64,000 nt of DNA from Uliginosibacterium sp. Lineage in GTDB: Bacteria; Pseudomonadota; Gammaproteobacteria; Burkholderiales; Rhodocyclaceae. The position numbers and the translations under genes are program-made. Numbering within the stretch: the first letter of the stretch is position 1; every line of letters starts with the position of its first letter. Below the pieces are notes generated by a model that saw only the letters and a list, made by a program, of their open reading frames with translations, was not told where the DNA came from and did no database searches. This document shows positions 55,391 to 63,560 of this stretch, piece after piece. The stretch is taken from assembly GCA_016718265.1 (NCBI GenBank), contig JADKDZ010000001.1, forward strand, positions 124,001 through 188,000, written 5' to 3'.

Positions 55391-55849
55391 CGAGGCCAAA
55401 ACGGCCTTTTATGGGTTTATTGGTCACTTGCCGGATCGGGCAGAACCCTTTGAGAAACACCGACTTGTGGCGCTTCATTTTGGTCACTATGACCAATAAC
55501 ACTTTTGCTGGCAAGCCACCCGCTCAGGCAGCCGCGGAGTCTCACGCGCACCGGCGGGCGGGCGCACTGGCGAGCCCGCAAACATGCATGATCGACCTGC
55601 CCGGCGTGCCGCGCGGGAAAAGGGTTTGCGGGCATAGGCCTGCAGAGCCGATCGCGATGCGGCTTTGCGGGCAGGACACGATACACCCCTCGACCGCGGC
55701 ATCGGCATGACTCTGAATGACCATTGCGAGGACAAGCTCACCGCGGTCTTCAAGCTCCATGACATCGAGCTGAACTGACGCGTGCTTCAGCCCAGACGCG
55801 CGACCAGCTGTTTCAGCAAGGCCAGCACGGCCTCCACTTTGGGGTTGCG
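55391..55849. repeat. Direct repeat, copy 2 (459 bp)
   Basis: The counterpart of 49854-50313. Here the right end is the true 3' end of the intact LysR gene, so this is the likely parent copy. The palindrome TTGGTCA-CTA-TGACCAA is at 55480-55496. Confidence 0.85.
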
Positions 55850-56686
55850 GATGCGCTGCGGCGAGAGCAATGCGTACACCGGCAGGGGCACCATGCGCCA
55901 GTGCGGCAGCACCCGCACCAGCTCGCCGTTCGCCACGGCCGCACGCACTTCCCCCTCGGGCCGCAACCCGATACCGAAGCCGCTGTACAGAGCCTCGGCC
56001 TGCGCGCGCAAATCCGCGCACTCGAATCGCCCGCTCACCGGCGCGTCGACAACCCGGCCCCCCGGGCCCTCCAGGCGCCAGGTGGCCTGCGGCCGGTGCT
56101 GCAGCACGCGGATGCATTCATGCTCGATCAAGGCTTCCGGCGTCGCGGGCAGCGCGTGTGCGGCGAGGTAAGTCGGGCTCGCCGCCAGCACGAAGGCCAC
56201 CGTGCCCAGCAGCACGCTCCGATAGCTGGAATCGGCCAGGGCGCCCACCCGCACGGCCACATCGATGCCTTCCGCGGCGAGATCCAGCTCGGCATCGCTG
56301 ACGATCAGCTGTGCCCGCAGGGCGGGGTTCTGACTGAGCAGGGCCGAGAGGTCTTTGACGAATCCGAATTGCACGGTGGTGGAACGCGCCGCGATACGCA
56401 CCGTGCCTTCCAGCGGTGAGGCTTCGCTGTGCAGGATTTGCTCGGCTGCCTCGGCCGCCTGCAGCACCCGGATGGCCTGGGCGTAGAAGGCGCGCCCATC
56501 CTCGGTCAGCACCACGCGCCGGGTCGTGCGCGTGAGCAGCAGCACCTGGAGCCGGGCCTCCAGACTCGCGATCAGGCGGCTCACCGTGTTGGTCGTGCTC
56601 CCGAGCGTGCGTGCCGCGCGGGTGAAGCCGCCGGAATCGGCCACCTGCACGAAAACACGCAACTCCGTCAGGCTTTCCAGTCGCAT
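55787..56686 (-). CDS. LysR-family transcriptional regulator
   Basis: 299 aa. The N-terminal winged helix is SLTELRVFVQVADSGGFTRA followed by ARTLGSTTNTVSRLIASLEA. The effector domain starts near 90 (LEGTVRIAARSTT). It is divergent from the ABM-domain gene, with a LysR-type dyad between them, and probably controls that gene. Its last 63 bases are duplicated at 50251-50313. Confidence 0.93.
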   Translation of the reverse strand: MRLESLTELRVFVQVADSGGFTRAARTLGSTTNTVSRLIASLEARLQVLLLTRTTRRVVLTEDGRAFYAQAIRVLQAAEAAEQILHSEASPLEGTVRIAARSTTVQFGFVKDLSALLSQNPALRAQLIVSDAELDLAAEGIDVAVRVGALADSSYRSVLLGTVAFVLAASPTYLAAHALPATPEALIEHECIRVLQHRPQATWRLEGPGGRVVDAPVSGRFECADLRAQAEALYSGFGIGLRPEGEVRAAVANGELVRVLPHWRMVPLPVYALLSPQRIRNPKVEAVLALLKQLVARLG

Positions 56687-56700
56687 GAGCGATCCTCAAC

Positions 56701-56719
56701 TATCTCGTATTTTGAGATA
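56701..56719. promoter_or_regulatory. LysR-type operator dyad
   Basis: TATCTC and GAGATA are inverted arms around seven bases, 15 bases upstream of the LysR start and next to AT-rich promoter-like DNA (ATATTATCG). It fits a T-N11-A LysR site. Confidence 0.5.
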
Positions 56720-56798
56720 AACAATCGCAATATTATCGATTTATCTGCAATCAGTCCTCCCCTACAGTGCGAACACAGCGCGGCAAACCGCTGAGCCG

Positions 56799-56810
56799 CC
56801 CCCCCCCCCC
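56799..56810 (+). repeat. 12-base poly-C tract before the ABM-domain gene
   Basis: An uninterrupted run of 12 C ends 25 bases before the ATG at 56836, within the divergent LysR/ABM promoter region. Runs of this length are slippage-prone. Confidence 0.9.
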
Positions 56811-56835
56811 ACACTGACCCTTGAGGACACCACCG

Positions 56836-57567
56836 ATGGACACCCAACTTTCCCCCACCCCACTTCCCGCTACGATGGCTGCCGGCATGGACGCCGATTC
56901 ACGCTTCGTCGTGGTCATGCTGATGACGCTCAAACCAGATGGCGCGGCCGGCCTGGCAAGTTTTCGGGCGCAAGCGGCCCCGCTTTTTCAGGACCATGAC
57001 CTGCGCATCGAGCGACAACTCGATGTGCGCGCCAAGGGGCAGATCGTCGGCGAGAACCGCTTCGCGCTGCCAGACATGATTCAGGTCCTGTCATTCCCCT
57101 CGGCAGACCGGTTCAAGGCCTACCTCGCGGATCCGCGCTACCAGGCCCTGGCGCCGCTTCGCGACGCTGCGCTGGCGAGCATGACGGTGCTGGCCGGCCA
57201 GGGTCTGGACATCTCCCCTATCAGCACGCCCGGCCTCGGCCCCGTGGCATCCCGCCTCTATGGCGTAGGGCTCGTCAGCTTCAAACCGCAGGGAGAACAA
57301 GGGCTCGACACCTTCAACCAGCGTGCGCAGGACCTGTTCAAGCGCCACGGCATGCACGTCGAACGCATGATGCGCGTGCAGCACTGCGCTCAGCCCGTGG
57401 GTGATAAAGACGAGCGGATGAGCCCCGAGCGTGTGGTCGTGTTCTTCCTCGACGATGCCTCGGCGATGCGGGGCTATGTCTCAGACCCTGAGTACGTCGC
57501 ACTGGCCCCGCTGCGGGACAAGGGACTCAACACCTATGACTTCTTTGTGGGGACGACTTCATGCTGA
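56836..57567 (+). CDS. Tandem ABM/DUF1330-like dimeric alpha-beta barrel protein
   Basis: 243 aa from the ATG at 56836. It contains two similar halves (about 25-115 and 140-240), each with a strand-helix start (VVVMLMTLKPDGAAGLASFR and LVSFKPQGEQGLDTFNQRAQ) and a repeat such as YLADPRYQALAPLRDAAL against YVSDPEYVALAPLRDKGL. The pattern fits DUF1330/antibiotic-biosynthesis-monooxygenase-type barrels. No cofactor motif is visible, and the role is unknown. It overlaps the peroxiredoxin gene by seven bases. Confidence 0.78.
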   Translation: MDTQLSPTPLPATMAAGMDADSRFVVVMLMTLKPDGAAGLASFRAQAAPLFQDHDLRIERQLDVRAKGQIVGENRFALPDMIQVLSFPSADRFKAYLADPRYQALAPLRDAALASMTVLAGQGLDISPISTPGLGPVASRLYGVGLVSFKPQGEQGLDTFNQRAQDLFKRHGMHVERMMRVQHCAQPVGDKDERMSPERVVVFFLDDASAMRGYVSDPEYVALAPLRDKGLNTYDFFVGTTSC

Positions 57568-58448
57568 TCAAATACAGAAACCTTGCCCGGAATACGGCGT
57601 CCATTCTCTGGTTCAACACCATTCCGGCGGTCGCCTTGTTTGCAGGCTTCTCGATCGCGGGCGGCGCCAGCCTCCTCGCCTGGGGCGGTGTACTCCTGAC
57701 CACCGTGCCCATGCTGGTCTGGGTCGGCTATGTCATGGCCACCCAAGGCGTCGCGCGCACCAGCGAGCGCCTGCCCCTGATCAACGTACAAGGCGCGCTG
57801 GGCGTCGGCCTCGCGGCGTACGCGATGAAGCTCGGCCAGGCGGGCGGACTGCCCCTTGCCCTTGCCGTGGGCATGTACCTGGGCTTCCTGTGGTACAGCT
57901 ATTCTTATGCCGGCTTTCTCAACACGCGCCCAAGCACCCGCCTGACCGTCGGCAAGGCGGTGCCGAAATTCTCGGCCACCCGATTTGACGGCTCGCGCAT
58001 CGACTCCGCCACGCTCTTCCAGCGCCCCTGCGTCGTGGTGTTCTACCGCGGAAACTGGTGCCCGTTCTGCGTCGCGCAAGTCAAGGAACTCGCCGCGCGC
58101 TACCAGGACATCGCCGACAAGGGGCTCGACCTGGTCTTCATTTCGCCGCAGCCGCAGCAGAAGTCCCTCGCCCTGTCCAAGCGCTTCGGCATCCAGGCAA
58201 AGTTCCTCGTCGACGAAGGCAATGCCGCCGCGCGTGCGCTCGGCCTGGCCTCCGAATTCGGCATACCGACCGGCTTCCAGGCGCTCGGCTATGACAGCGA
58301 AACCGTGATGCCCACCGTTCTGATTGTGGACGCCGGCGGCCGCCTCGTCTGGGCGGACCAGACCGACAACTACCGCGTCCGCCCGATGCCCGAGGTCTTC
58401 CTCGACGTGATCGCGCGGGAAGGGCTAGCACGCACCGCCGCCGCCTGA
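57561..58448 (+). CDS. Membrane-anchored peroxiredoxin-like protein
   Basis: 295 aa. Four hydrophobic segments lie within residues 15-120. An AhpC/TSA thioredoxin-fold domain follows from about 130, with the active site FYRGNWCPFCVAQ, in which Cys167 and Cys170 form a CxxC in place of the single peroxidatic Cys typical of Prx. Soluble relatives use such sites for thiol reduction. The membrane fusion suggests work at the inner membrane, side unknown. It is coupled to the ABM-domain gene, and a redox defence operon under LysR control is the likely reading. Confidence 0.85.
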   Translation: MLIKYRNLARNTASILWFNTIPAVALFAGFSIAGGASLLAWGGVLLTTVPMLVWVGYVMATQGVARTSERLPLINVQGALGVGLAAYAMKLGQAGGLPLALAVGMYLGFLWYSYSYAGFLNTRPSTRLTVGKAVPKFSATRFDGSRIDSATLFQRPCVVVFYRGNWCPFCVAQVKELAARYQDIADKGLDLVFISPQPQQKSLALSKRFGIQAKFLVDEGNAAARALGLASEFGIPTGFQALGYDSETVMPTVLIVDAGGRLVWADQTDNYRVRPMPEVFLDVIAREGLARTAAA

Positions 58449-58566
58449 TTCCGTCAGTCTCCCGGCTGGCCGCCGTTCGTGGGCAGAAGCACCGAACGGC
58501 GCGCGGCACGTGCTAAGGTTGATCCTGCAGACACGCTGCACCGCCCCAAACCAGCTATCGACCACC

Positions 58567-59073
58567 ATGCCCAACCGCCCACGCAACCGCGGTTTCACCC
58601 TGATCGAACTGATGACGGTGATCGTGATCGTGGGCGTCTTGCTCGCGGTCGCGTTGCCGCGGCTGCTGAACATGCGACAGGAAGCACACCGGGCAACGGT
58701 TGCGACGGTGGCCGGGGATTTCCGCGCGGCTGCGGTGCTGGCGAGCCAGTTGTGCCGCCTCCGCAGCTGGGCCAATCGCGACAACCTGCCCGGCCTGGGC
58801 AGCGGGACGGTCGACTTCAACGCCAACTGCTATCCCGCCGACACGAGTGGCAGCAACCTGACCGCGGCCAATGCCGCGCGTTGCGTGCGGATATTTCAGG
58901 GCATCATGACGTCGACCTATGTCGTGAATACCACCACAGCGGCGAACGTCGACTTCCGGGTCACGCTGGTGGGCGGCAACTGCCGCTTTACCCTGCAGCG
59001 GGACACCAGCACGGTACGCCGCTTCGACTACAGCCCCGGCACCGGGACGGTGCTCAATCTGGTCAATCCCTGA
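58567..59073 (+). CDS. Type IV pilin/type II pseudopilin-like protein
   Basis: 168 aa from the ATG at 58567. The prepilin leader is short and basic (MPNRPRNRG) and is cleaved before FTLIELMTVIVIVGVLLAVA, with the conserved Glu5. The head has three to four Cys and is otherwise unassigned. No pilus assembly genes are in the window, so it is an isolated pilin of unknown system. Confidence 0.88.
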   Translation: MPNRPRNRGFTLIELMTVIVIVGVLLAVALPRLLNMRQEAHRATVATVAGDFRAAAVLASQLCRLRSWANRDNLPGLGSGTVDFNANCYPADTSGSNLTAANAARCVRIFQGIMTSTYVVNTTTAANVDFRVTLVGGNCRFTLQRDTSTVRRFDYSPGTGTVLNLVNP

Positions 59074-59210
59074 AGACTTTACCGCACGACAGTGCCTGAA
59101 GAGGCACACCAGACGGGCGTCTTCGGCATGCCTTGATCATCATCCAGCCCCCATGCGCCTCAGCCCGAAGGCATGCTGAAGAACTATAGTGGGAGCGGCT
59201 CTCCGCGAGG

Positions 59211-59522
59211 CTACTTCTTCAGCTTCTGGCGTGCATCTTCCAGACCGCCGTAGTCCTTCAGACGCTTGAAACCCATGCCCTTGAGCGTTTCAGCCGCGAT
59301 GGCCGAGCGGCGGCCGGAGCGGCAGTAGAGGATGACTTCGTCGTCTTTGGCCACGCCGGCCATGCCGATGCGCTGGGCGATGACCTGATGGTCGATGTTG
59401 AGTGCACCGTCGAGGTGGCCGGCAGCGAATTCGTCAGCGGTGCGCACGTCGATCACCACGGTTTTGGCATTGGCACCCAGGCAGCTCAATGCCAGCAGCG
59501 CGGGAAGCAGGATTCGTTTCAT
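59211..59522 (-). CDS. Periplasmic rhodanese-domain protein (PspE-like)
   Basis: 103 aa. The signal peptide ends near ANA/KTVV. A single rhodanese domain has DVRTADEFAAGHLDGALNI and the active-site loop CRSGRR (Cys67). It is a sulfurtransferase that moves sulfane sulfur in the periplasm. It is divergent from DUF134 and shares a palindrome in the gap. Confidence 0.92.
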   Translation of the reverse strand: MKRILLPALLALSCLGANAKTVVIDVRTADEFAAGHLDGALNIDHQVIAQRIGMAGVAKDDEVILYCRSGRRSAIAAETLKGMGFKRLKDYGGLEDARQKLKK

Positions 59523-59595
59523 GGGCGGGTTCTCCGGTGAAGGGTTGCGGGTGGCTGATCCACGTCAAGGTGGCGATTGTGGCGTGCCGGGCATA

Positions 59596-59611
59596 ATTGG
59601 CTTTTGCCAAT
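59596..59611. promoter_or_regulatory. Palindrome between rhodanese and DUF134 genes
   Basis: ATTGGC-TTTT-GCCAAT is a perfect inverted repeat 14 bases before the DUF134 ATG. It is a likely operator for one or both divergent genes, possibly for DUF134 itself, which has a helix-turn-helix. Confidence 0.45.
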
Positions 59612-59624
59612 AATCAAGCAAGCC

Positions 59625-59933
59625 ATGGCTCGTCCGCCCAAGCAGCGCTGCGTCAGTTGCGCCCCCGTCTCAGATTACTTCAAACCGCGCGGCGTGCCCA
59701 TGCACGTGCTGAGCGAAGTCGCGCTGGAGCTGGACGAGCTTGAAGCGGTGCGGCTGGCGGACCTGGACGGCCTCTACCAGGCCGATGTGGCCCTGCGCAT
59801 GGGGGTGTCGCGCCAGACCGTTGGCAACATTCTCGACCGCGCCCATCGCAAGATCGCCGACGCGCTGCTCAACGGCAAAGCGCTGCGCATCGGCCCCGTA
59901 TCCCCCCTCCCCGAAGCAAAGGAAACCCCATGA
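59625..59933 (+). CDS. DUF134 helix-turn-helix protein
   Basis: 102 aa from the ATG at 59625 (MARPPKQRCVSCAPVSDYFK). The N-terminal Cys-x-x-Cys (CVSC) and ELDELEAVRLADLDGLYQAD lead into a sigma-like helix-turn-helix (MGVSRQTVGNILDRAHRKIA). DUF134 proteins typically sit beside NifX/NifB-domain proteins, as here. The four-base overlap (ATGA) couples it to the next gene. It is probably a metal- or redox-sensing regulator. Confidence 0.88.
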   Translation: MARPPKQRCVSCAPVSDYFKPRGVPMHVLSEVALELDELEAVRLADLDGLYQADVALRMGVSRQTVGNILDRAHRKIADALLNGKALRIGPVSPLPEAKETP

Positions 59934-60478
59934 AACTCTGCATCCCTGTGGCCACTCCCGATGGCCTGAACGCGGCACTTGAATCTGACTTTGGTGCGGC
60001 CCAGCATCTGATCGTGCTGGAGAGCGACAGCGACCAGTTTGCGGCCATTGATCGTGCGCAGCCCGAGCTGATCAGCCCGGAACTCGTCTCCGGCATCGAA
60101 GGCGTGATCTGCGGTGAGATTCACCCGCGCCTGTTGTTCGAGCTGCAGCAAAACGGCATTCAGGTGTTTGGCTGCGAGGCGGCATCGGCAGGCGAGGCGC
60201 TGACATTATTTCGCGCAGGTACGCTGGAAGCGGCGCCGGCCTTTTCCATGCCCGCCGAGGCAGCGGGCGGTTGCTGTGGCGGACACGGCCACGGACACAG
60301 CCACGGCCACGAACATCACCACGGCCATGCCCACGGTGAGGGAGGCTGCTGCGGCGGCCACGAAGCCGCTGAACATGAATGTTGCGGCGGCAAAGGGCAT
60401 GACAACCCGGATCACGAGTGCTGCGGTGGTAAAGGCCATGGGCAGGGCCACGGCCACGGTGGCTGCGGCTGCAGCTGA
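59930..60478 (+). CDS. NifX/NafY-domain protein with His/Cys-rich metal tail
   Basis: 182 aa. Residues 1-110 form a dinitrogenase Fe-Mo cofactor-binding (NifX-like) domain (MKLCIPVATPDGLNAALESD; GVICGEIHPRLLFELQQNGI). Residues 113-182 are a low-complexity tail with four CCGG(H/K) motifs among about 18 His, ending HGGCGCS. The tail should bind Zn, Ni, Fe or Cu. No nitrogenase genes are nearby, so a metal chaperone or storage role is more likely than cofactor biosynthesis. Confidence 0.88.
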   Translation: MKLCIPVATPDGLNAALESDFGAAQHLIVLESDSDQFAAIDRAQPELISPELVSGIEGVICGEIHPRLLFELQQNGIQVFGCEAASAGEALTLFRAGTLEAAPAFSMPAEAAGGCCGGHGHGHSHGHEHHHGHAHGEGGCCGGHEAAEHECCGGKGHDNPDHECCGGKGHGQGHGHGGCGCS

Positions 60479-60527
60479 GCCAGCCCGCCCGGTACCGCCG
60501 CCGCGGGCGGCCTGCCGGGCCAGTCTA

Positions 60528-61514
60528 TTAACGATCGCTGCGTAGCGGGCCGTATTCCACGGGCACCCAGGCGTAGGCACCGGCTTCCTGGCGGATATGG
60601 CCCAGGCCGGGGAAGGGCAGATGCGCACCGCCGATCATCCAGCCTTGTTTCGTGGCCTCGGCAAAAACCGCCTTGCGGGTGGCGACGGCCTGCTTCTGAT
60701 CGGTATCGAATTCGATCGAGACATCGGGCTGGGCAAACTGCACCGCATGGTTGTGCACAATGTCGCCCCAGAGCAGAAGCTGCTTGCCCGCCGTCTGGAA
60801 GAGGTAGCCCGCATGCCCCGGCGTATGGCCTGGTGTCGGCAGCGCACTGATGCCGGGGTACAGGCGCTCGCCTGGCGTATAGGCGGCGAAAGCCCCCTTC
60901 GTGCGATAAGGCGCCACCGCTTCGCGCGCCATCTTGAAGAAGGGTCGCATGGCCTCGGGAGCCGCCCCGGCAACCTGTTCGCTGAGCCAGAAGTCGGCAT
61001 CGGCCTGGGTGGCCCAGACCTTGGCATTCGGGAAGACCGCCCGGCCTTCGCGATCGAGCAAGCCGCAGAGATGGTCGGGGTGGAGGTGTGTCAGCAGCAC
61101 GGCGTCGACCGCTTCGGGTGCGTAACCGCTGGCGCGCAGGTTATCCAGCAGAGAGCCCAGACCGGGGCCGAAGCACTGCCCGGCGCCCGTATCGACGAGC
61201 ACGAGTTGCTCGCCGGTGTGCACCAGATAGGCGTTGACGGCGGTCTGCACACCCCGGGTGTTGTCCAGGAACATGCGTGCCAGCAGGCGCTGCAGGTCAT
61301 CCGCCTGGATACCCTTGAGCAGCTGGGTGTTCAGGTCGATGTAGCCGTCGTACAGCGCCGTGACAGAGAATCCGCCCAGTGCCTGACGGTAGTAGCCGGG
61401 CACCTGGGTCGTCAGCGCGGGCGTGGCTGCGCCGGCGGCCAGACTCAGGGAAACAAGGCTTGCCGCAGCGAGGCGGCGCAGGGTGGGTAGCGGGGAGGAA
61501 AGCGTGCGGGGCAT
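60528..61514 (-). CDS. Secreted MBL-fold metallo-hydrolase
   Basis: 328 aa with a signal peptide (about 1-30, LSLAAGAA). The metallo-beta-lactamase site THLHPDHLCG is at 142-148, with the later metal ligands in PTPGHTPGHAGY and LWGDIVHNH. The profile fits lactonase or general MBL hydrolases. The substrate is unknown. An AraC-family regulator gene lies upstream on the same strand, about 110 bases away. Confidence 0.9.
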   Translation of the reverse strand: MPRTLSSPLPTLRRLAAASLVSLSLAAGAATPALTTQVPGYYRQALGGFSVTALYDGYIDLNTQLLKGIQADDLQRLLARMFLDNTRGVQTAVNAYLVHTGEQLVLVDTGAGQCFGPGLGSLLDNLRASGYAPEAVDAVLLTHLHPDHLCGLLDREGRAVFPNAKVWATQADADFWLSEQVAGAAPEAMRPFFKMAREAVAPYRTKGAFAAYTPGERLYPGISALPTPGHTPGHAGYLFQTAGKQLLLWGDIVHNHAVQFAQPDVSIEFDTDQKQAVATRKAVFAEATKQGWMIGGAHLPFPGLGHIRQEAGAYAWVPVEYGPLRSDR

Positions 61515-61623
61515 GTCGGGGGTCCTGTTCTGTTAGCTGGAAACAGAAGCCTAAACGGCACGCCTCGCGCGAAACGCGCAAGTTCGTACGCGAATCGCTC
61601 AGCCGCCCTCTTTGAAAACGCGT

Positions 61624-62457
61624 TCAGCCCTGACCGAGCTGTGCGGGCTCGACACCATAGCGCTCGGCAAAGCGCTTGACGAAGCTGGCGGCCGAGGCAT
61701 AGCCGACCCGCGACGCCACAGTCTTGATGGGCAAGCGCGTGGTGTAGAGCAGATCGAGCGCGCGGGCCAGACGGACGTCGACCAGCAGCTCGCGCAGGCT
61801 GGTGCCCTCGGCCGCCAGATGTCGGCGAACGCTGGCCCCGCTCATGGCGAGATGCCCTTCGATATCTGACGAGCGCCAGTCACGCGCCGGATTCTCTGCC
61901 AGCACATCGCGGACACGCGCCGATAAGCGCTGCGGCGCCTGCTCAAGCAGCGCATGGTGGCCCTGGGCATAGAGGTGCAGCACCAGGCCGAGCAAGGCAT
62001 GACATGCGCGTGGCATCCAGCCGGCGCGCAGTGCCTCACACCAGGCCGCCAGCGGCTCACGCACCGACTCCAGGCCGAGCTTCGCCACCTCGCTGGTGCC
62101 GCTGCGGGCGCGCTCCGGCACCAGCCTGCGTGCCATGTCCAGCGTCTCGGCGTGAATCGCAATCGCCACCGCGGTGTACTCGCCCGAGTCGGTATCGGGG
62201 ATATTCTCCATGTCGAGCCGCCGCGGCCCGGGGACCAGGATGAGGTGCCCTCGCTCGCAACGCAGCTCGCGGGCACCGTCGCGCATCCGCTTCTGTCCTT
62301 GCAGCGGCAGGATCAGTGTGGCGCCCGCCACATCGACCGCCTTGAGGCAATGCGAGGCAGTCGCGCGCATGCGCAGGCAGTTCGTTGCGAACTCGCCGCT
62401 CGCCGCGAGGGCGTGCAGCTCGTTGAGCAAGGCTGCATGCGGCTCAGCGAGGATCAT
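61624..62457 (-). CDS. AraC-family transcriptional regulator
   Basis: 277 aa from the ATG at 62457, which overlaps the lectin stop by 14 bases; a longer frame exists but would run far into the lectin gene. The C-terminal two-HTH domain has DWRSSDIEGHLAMSGASVRR, LVDVRLARALDLLYTTRL and VASRVGYASAASFVKRFAER. The N-terminal half resembles AraC_N-type binding domains. It probably controls the flanking MBL or lectin genes. Confidence 0.9.
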   Translation of the reverse strand: MILAEPHAALLNELHALAASGEFATNCLRMRATASHCLKAVDVAGATLILPLQGQKRMRDGARELRCERGHLILVPGPRRLDMENIPDTDSGEYTAVAIAIHAETLDMARRLVPERARSGTSEVAKLGLESVREPLAAWCEALRAGWMPRACHALLGLVLHLYAQGHHALLEQAPQRLSARVRDVLAENPARDWRSSDIEGHLAMSGASVRRHLAAEGTSLRELLVDVRLARALDLLYTTRLPIKTVASRVGYASAASFVKRFAERYGVEPAQLGQG

Positions 62458-63430
62458 CGTCGCGCCTGCTCCGGTCACGTTCGCCATCCTTCCAGTGATC
62501 GCGCCAGCGATCCCGGCCATCACAGCGCAAGATCGCCTGCGCGGTTTCAGGGAAACTCTCGGTCTTCTCGACCCGACCGCAGGCGTAGGAGATTTCAAGC
62601 AACTTCACCTTGCCGGGCGCGGGGTCCCCACAGAGGTAGCGACTATAGGCCGAGACCTGGCATTGATCCTTGTCGTCACAGACACGGGCGACATCACGCG
62701 TGACATCGCACGCAGGCTCGTGCGCAATGCCATCACCCGTATTGCGCCCCCACCATGCCGACAGCACCGTGATCGCACGGCCATTACGGTCGGCGTCATC
62801 GAGCAGTTCGCAGCGCAAGGCCGCCAGCGAGGATTCGGGGTAACTGAAGGTCTGTGAATCTCGCCCACAGGCGTAGGTGACTTCGAGCGTTTTCTCGCGC
62901 CCGACGACCGGATCCCCACACAAGGCCGCGTTCTTGACCGGCACATCGCACGCCTGCTCGCCGTTGCAGGCGCGCGCCAGCTCACGCGTCGCGTTGCAGC
63001 GTGGCTCTTCCACCCGCCCGCTCGGGCCGAGCAAGCCCCATACGGCGGATTGCACCCGCATTCCATCGCGCGCCTTCGCGACGTCATCACGTCGGGCTCG
63101 CGCGCAGTTGAGGCTGGCGCTGGCGAACTCCGCCACGTTCAGCGTCACCAGTGGCTCGCCGCCGCAGGCGTAGCTCAGCTCCAGCGTCTTGACCCGCCCA
63201 CGCGCCGGATCCCCGCAGAGCGTGGTGTTGGTCGCCGGCAGCTCACAGGATTCCTTGCCCTCACAGGCTTGCATCGCCTGCTGGCGCGCGTTGCAGCTGG
63301 GTCCGGTGACGCGGCCACGGGCGTCCGCCACGCCCCAGCGCGCATGCTTAATCTGTACCTGCGCGAACGCTGGCTGAACCACCGCGGCGACCAGCACTGC
63401 GGCCCCCAAGCATCTTGCGAGTACGCCCAT
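62444..63430 (-). CDS. Secreted protein with three SUEL-type lectin repeats
   Basis: 328 aa. The signal peptide ends AFA/Q. Three repeats (about 25-109, 124-207, 219-303) each carry A.WG near the start, three to four spaced Cys, and a CGDP..G..K.LE..YACG block, the pattern of galactose/rhamnose-binding SUEL domains (CGDP is the SUEL block). The C-terminal tail is strongly charged (RDRWRDHWKDGERD). It could bind galactosyl- or rhamnosyl-rich glycans; bacterial examples are few and the ligand is unproven. The gene is coupled to the AraC regulator. Confidence 0.8.
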   Translation of the reverse strand: MGVLARCLGAAVLVAAVVQPAFAQVQIKHARWGVADARGRVTGPSCNARQQAMQACEGKESCELPATNTTLCGDPARGRVKTLELSYACGGEPLVTLNVAEFASASLNCARARRDDVAKARDGMRVQSAVWGLLGPSGRVEEPRCNATRELARACNGEQACDVPVKNAALCGDPVVGREKTLEVTYACGRDSQTFSYPESSLAALRCELLDDADRNGRAITVLSAWWGRNTGDGIAHEPACDVTRDVARVCDDKDQCQVSAYSRYLCGDPAPGKVKLLEISYACGRVEKTESFPETAQAILRCDGRDRWRDHWKDGERDRSRRDDDPR

Positions 63431-63560
63431 GATTTACCTCCCTGTCAGCAGAGCGACCAAAGTAGCCGGATTCTGGCCCGGTCGACGCGCTTTGCCAACC
63501 ACGCTGGACGGAAGGGGGCGCGCACAGCGCACGCTGGGGCCGCAAGGCCTCGGTGGGACG

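Noticed and set aside
49200..56000. A complete integron or prophage
   Set aside because: No integrase, transposase or phage structural gene is visible; only attC-like sites and repeats support mobility.
59930..60478. NifX-like protein as evidence for nitrogen fixation
   Set aside because: No nifHDK or nifB gene is in the window; DUF134-NifX pairs occur widely without nitrogenase.
62457..62598. AraC regulator starting at 62598
   Set aside because: That would place 47 codons inside the lectin gene. The ATG at 62457 gives a natural 14-base overlap.
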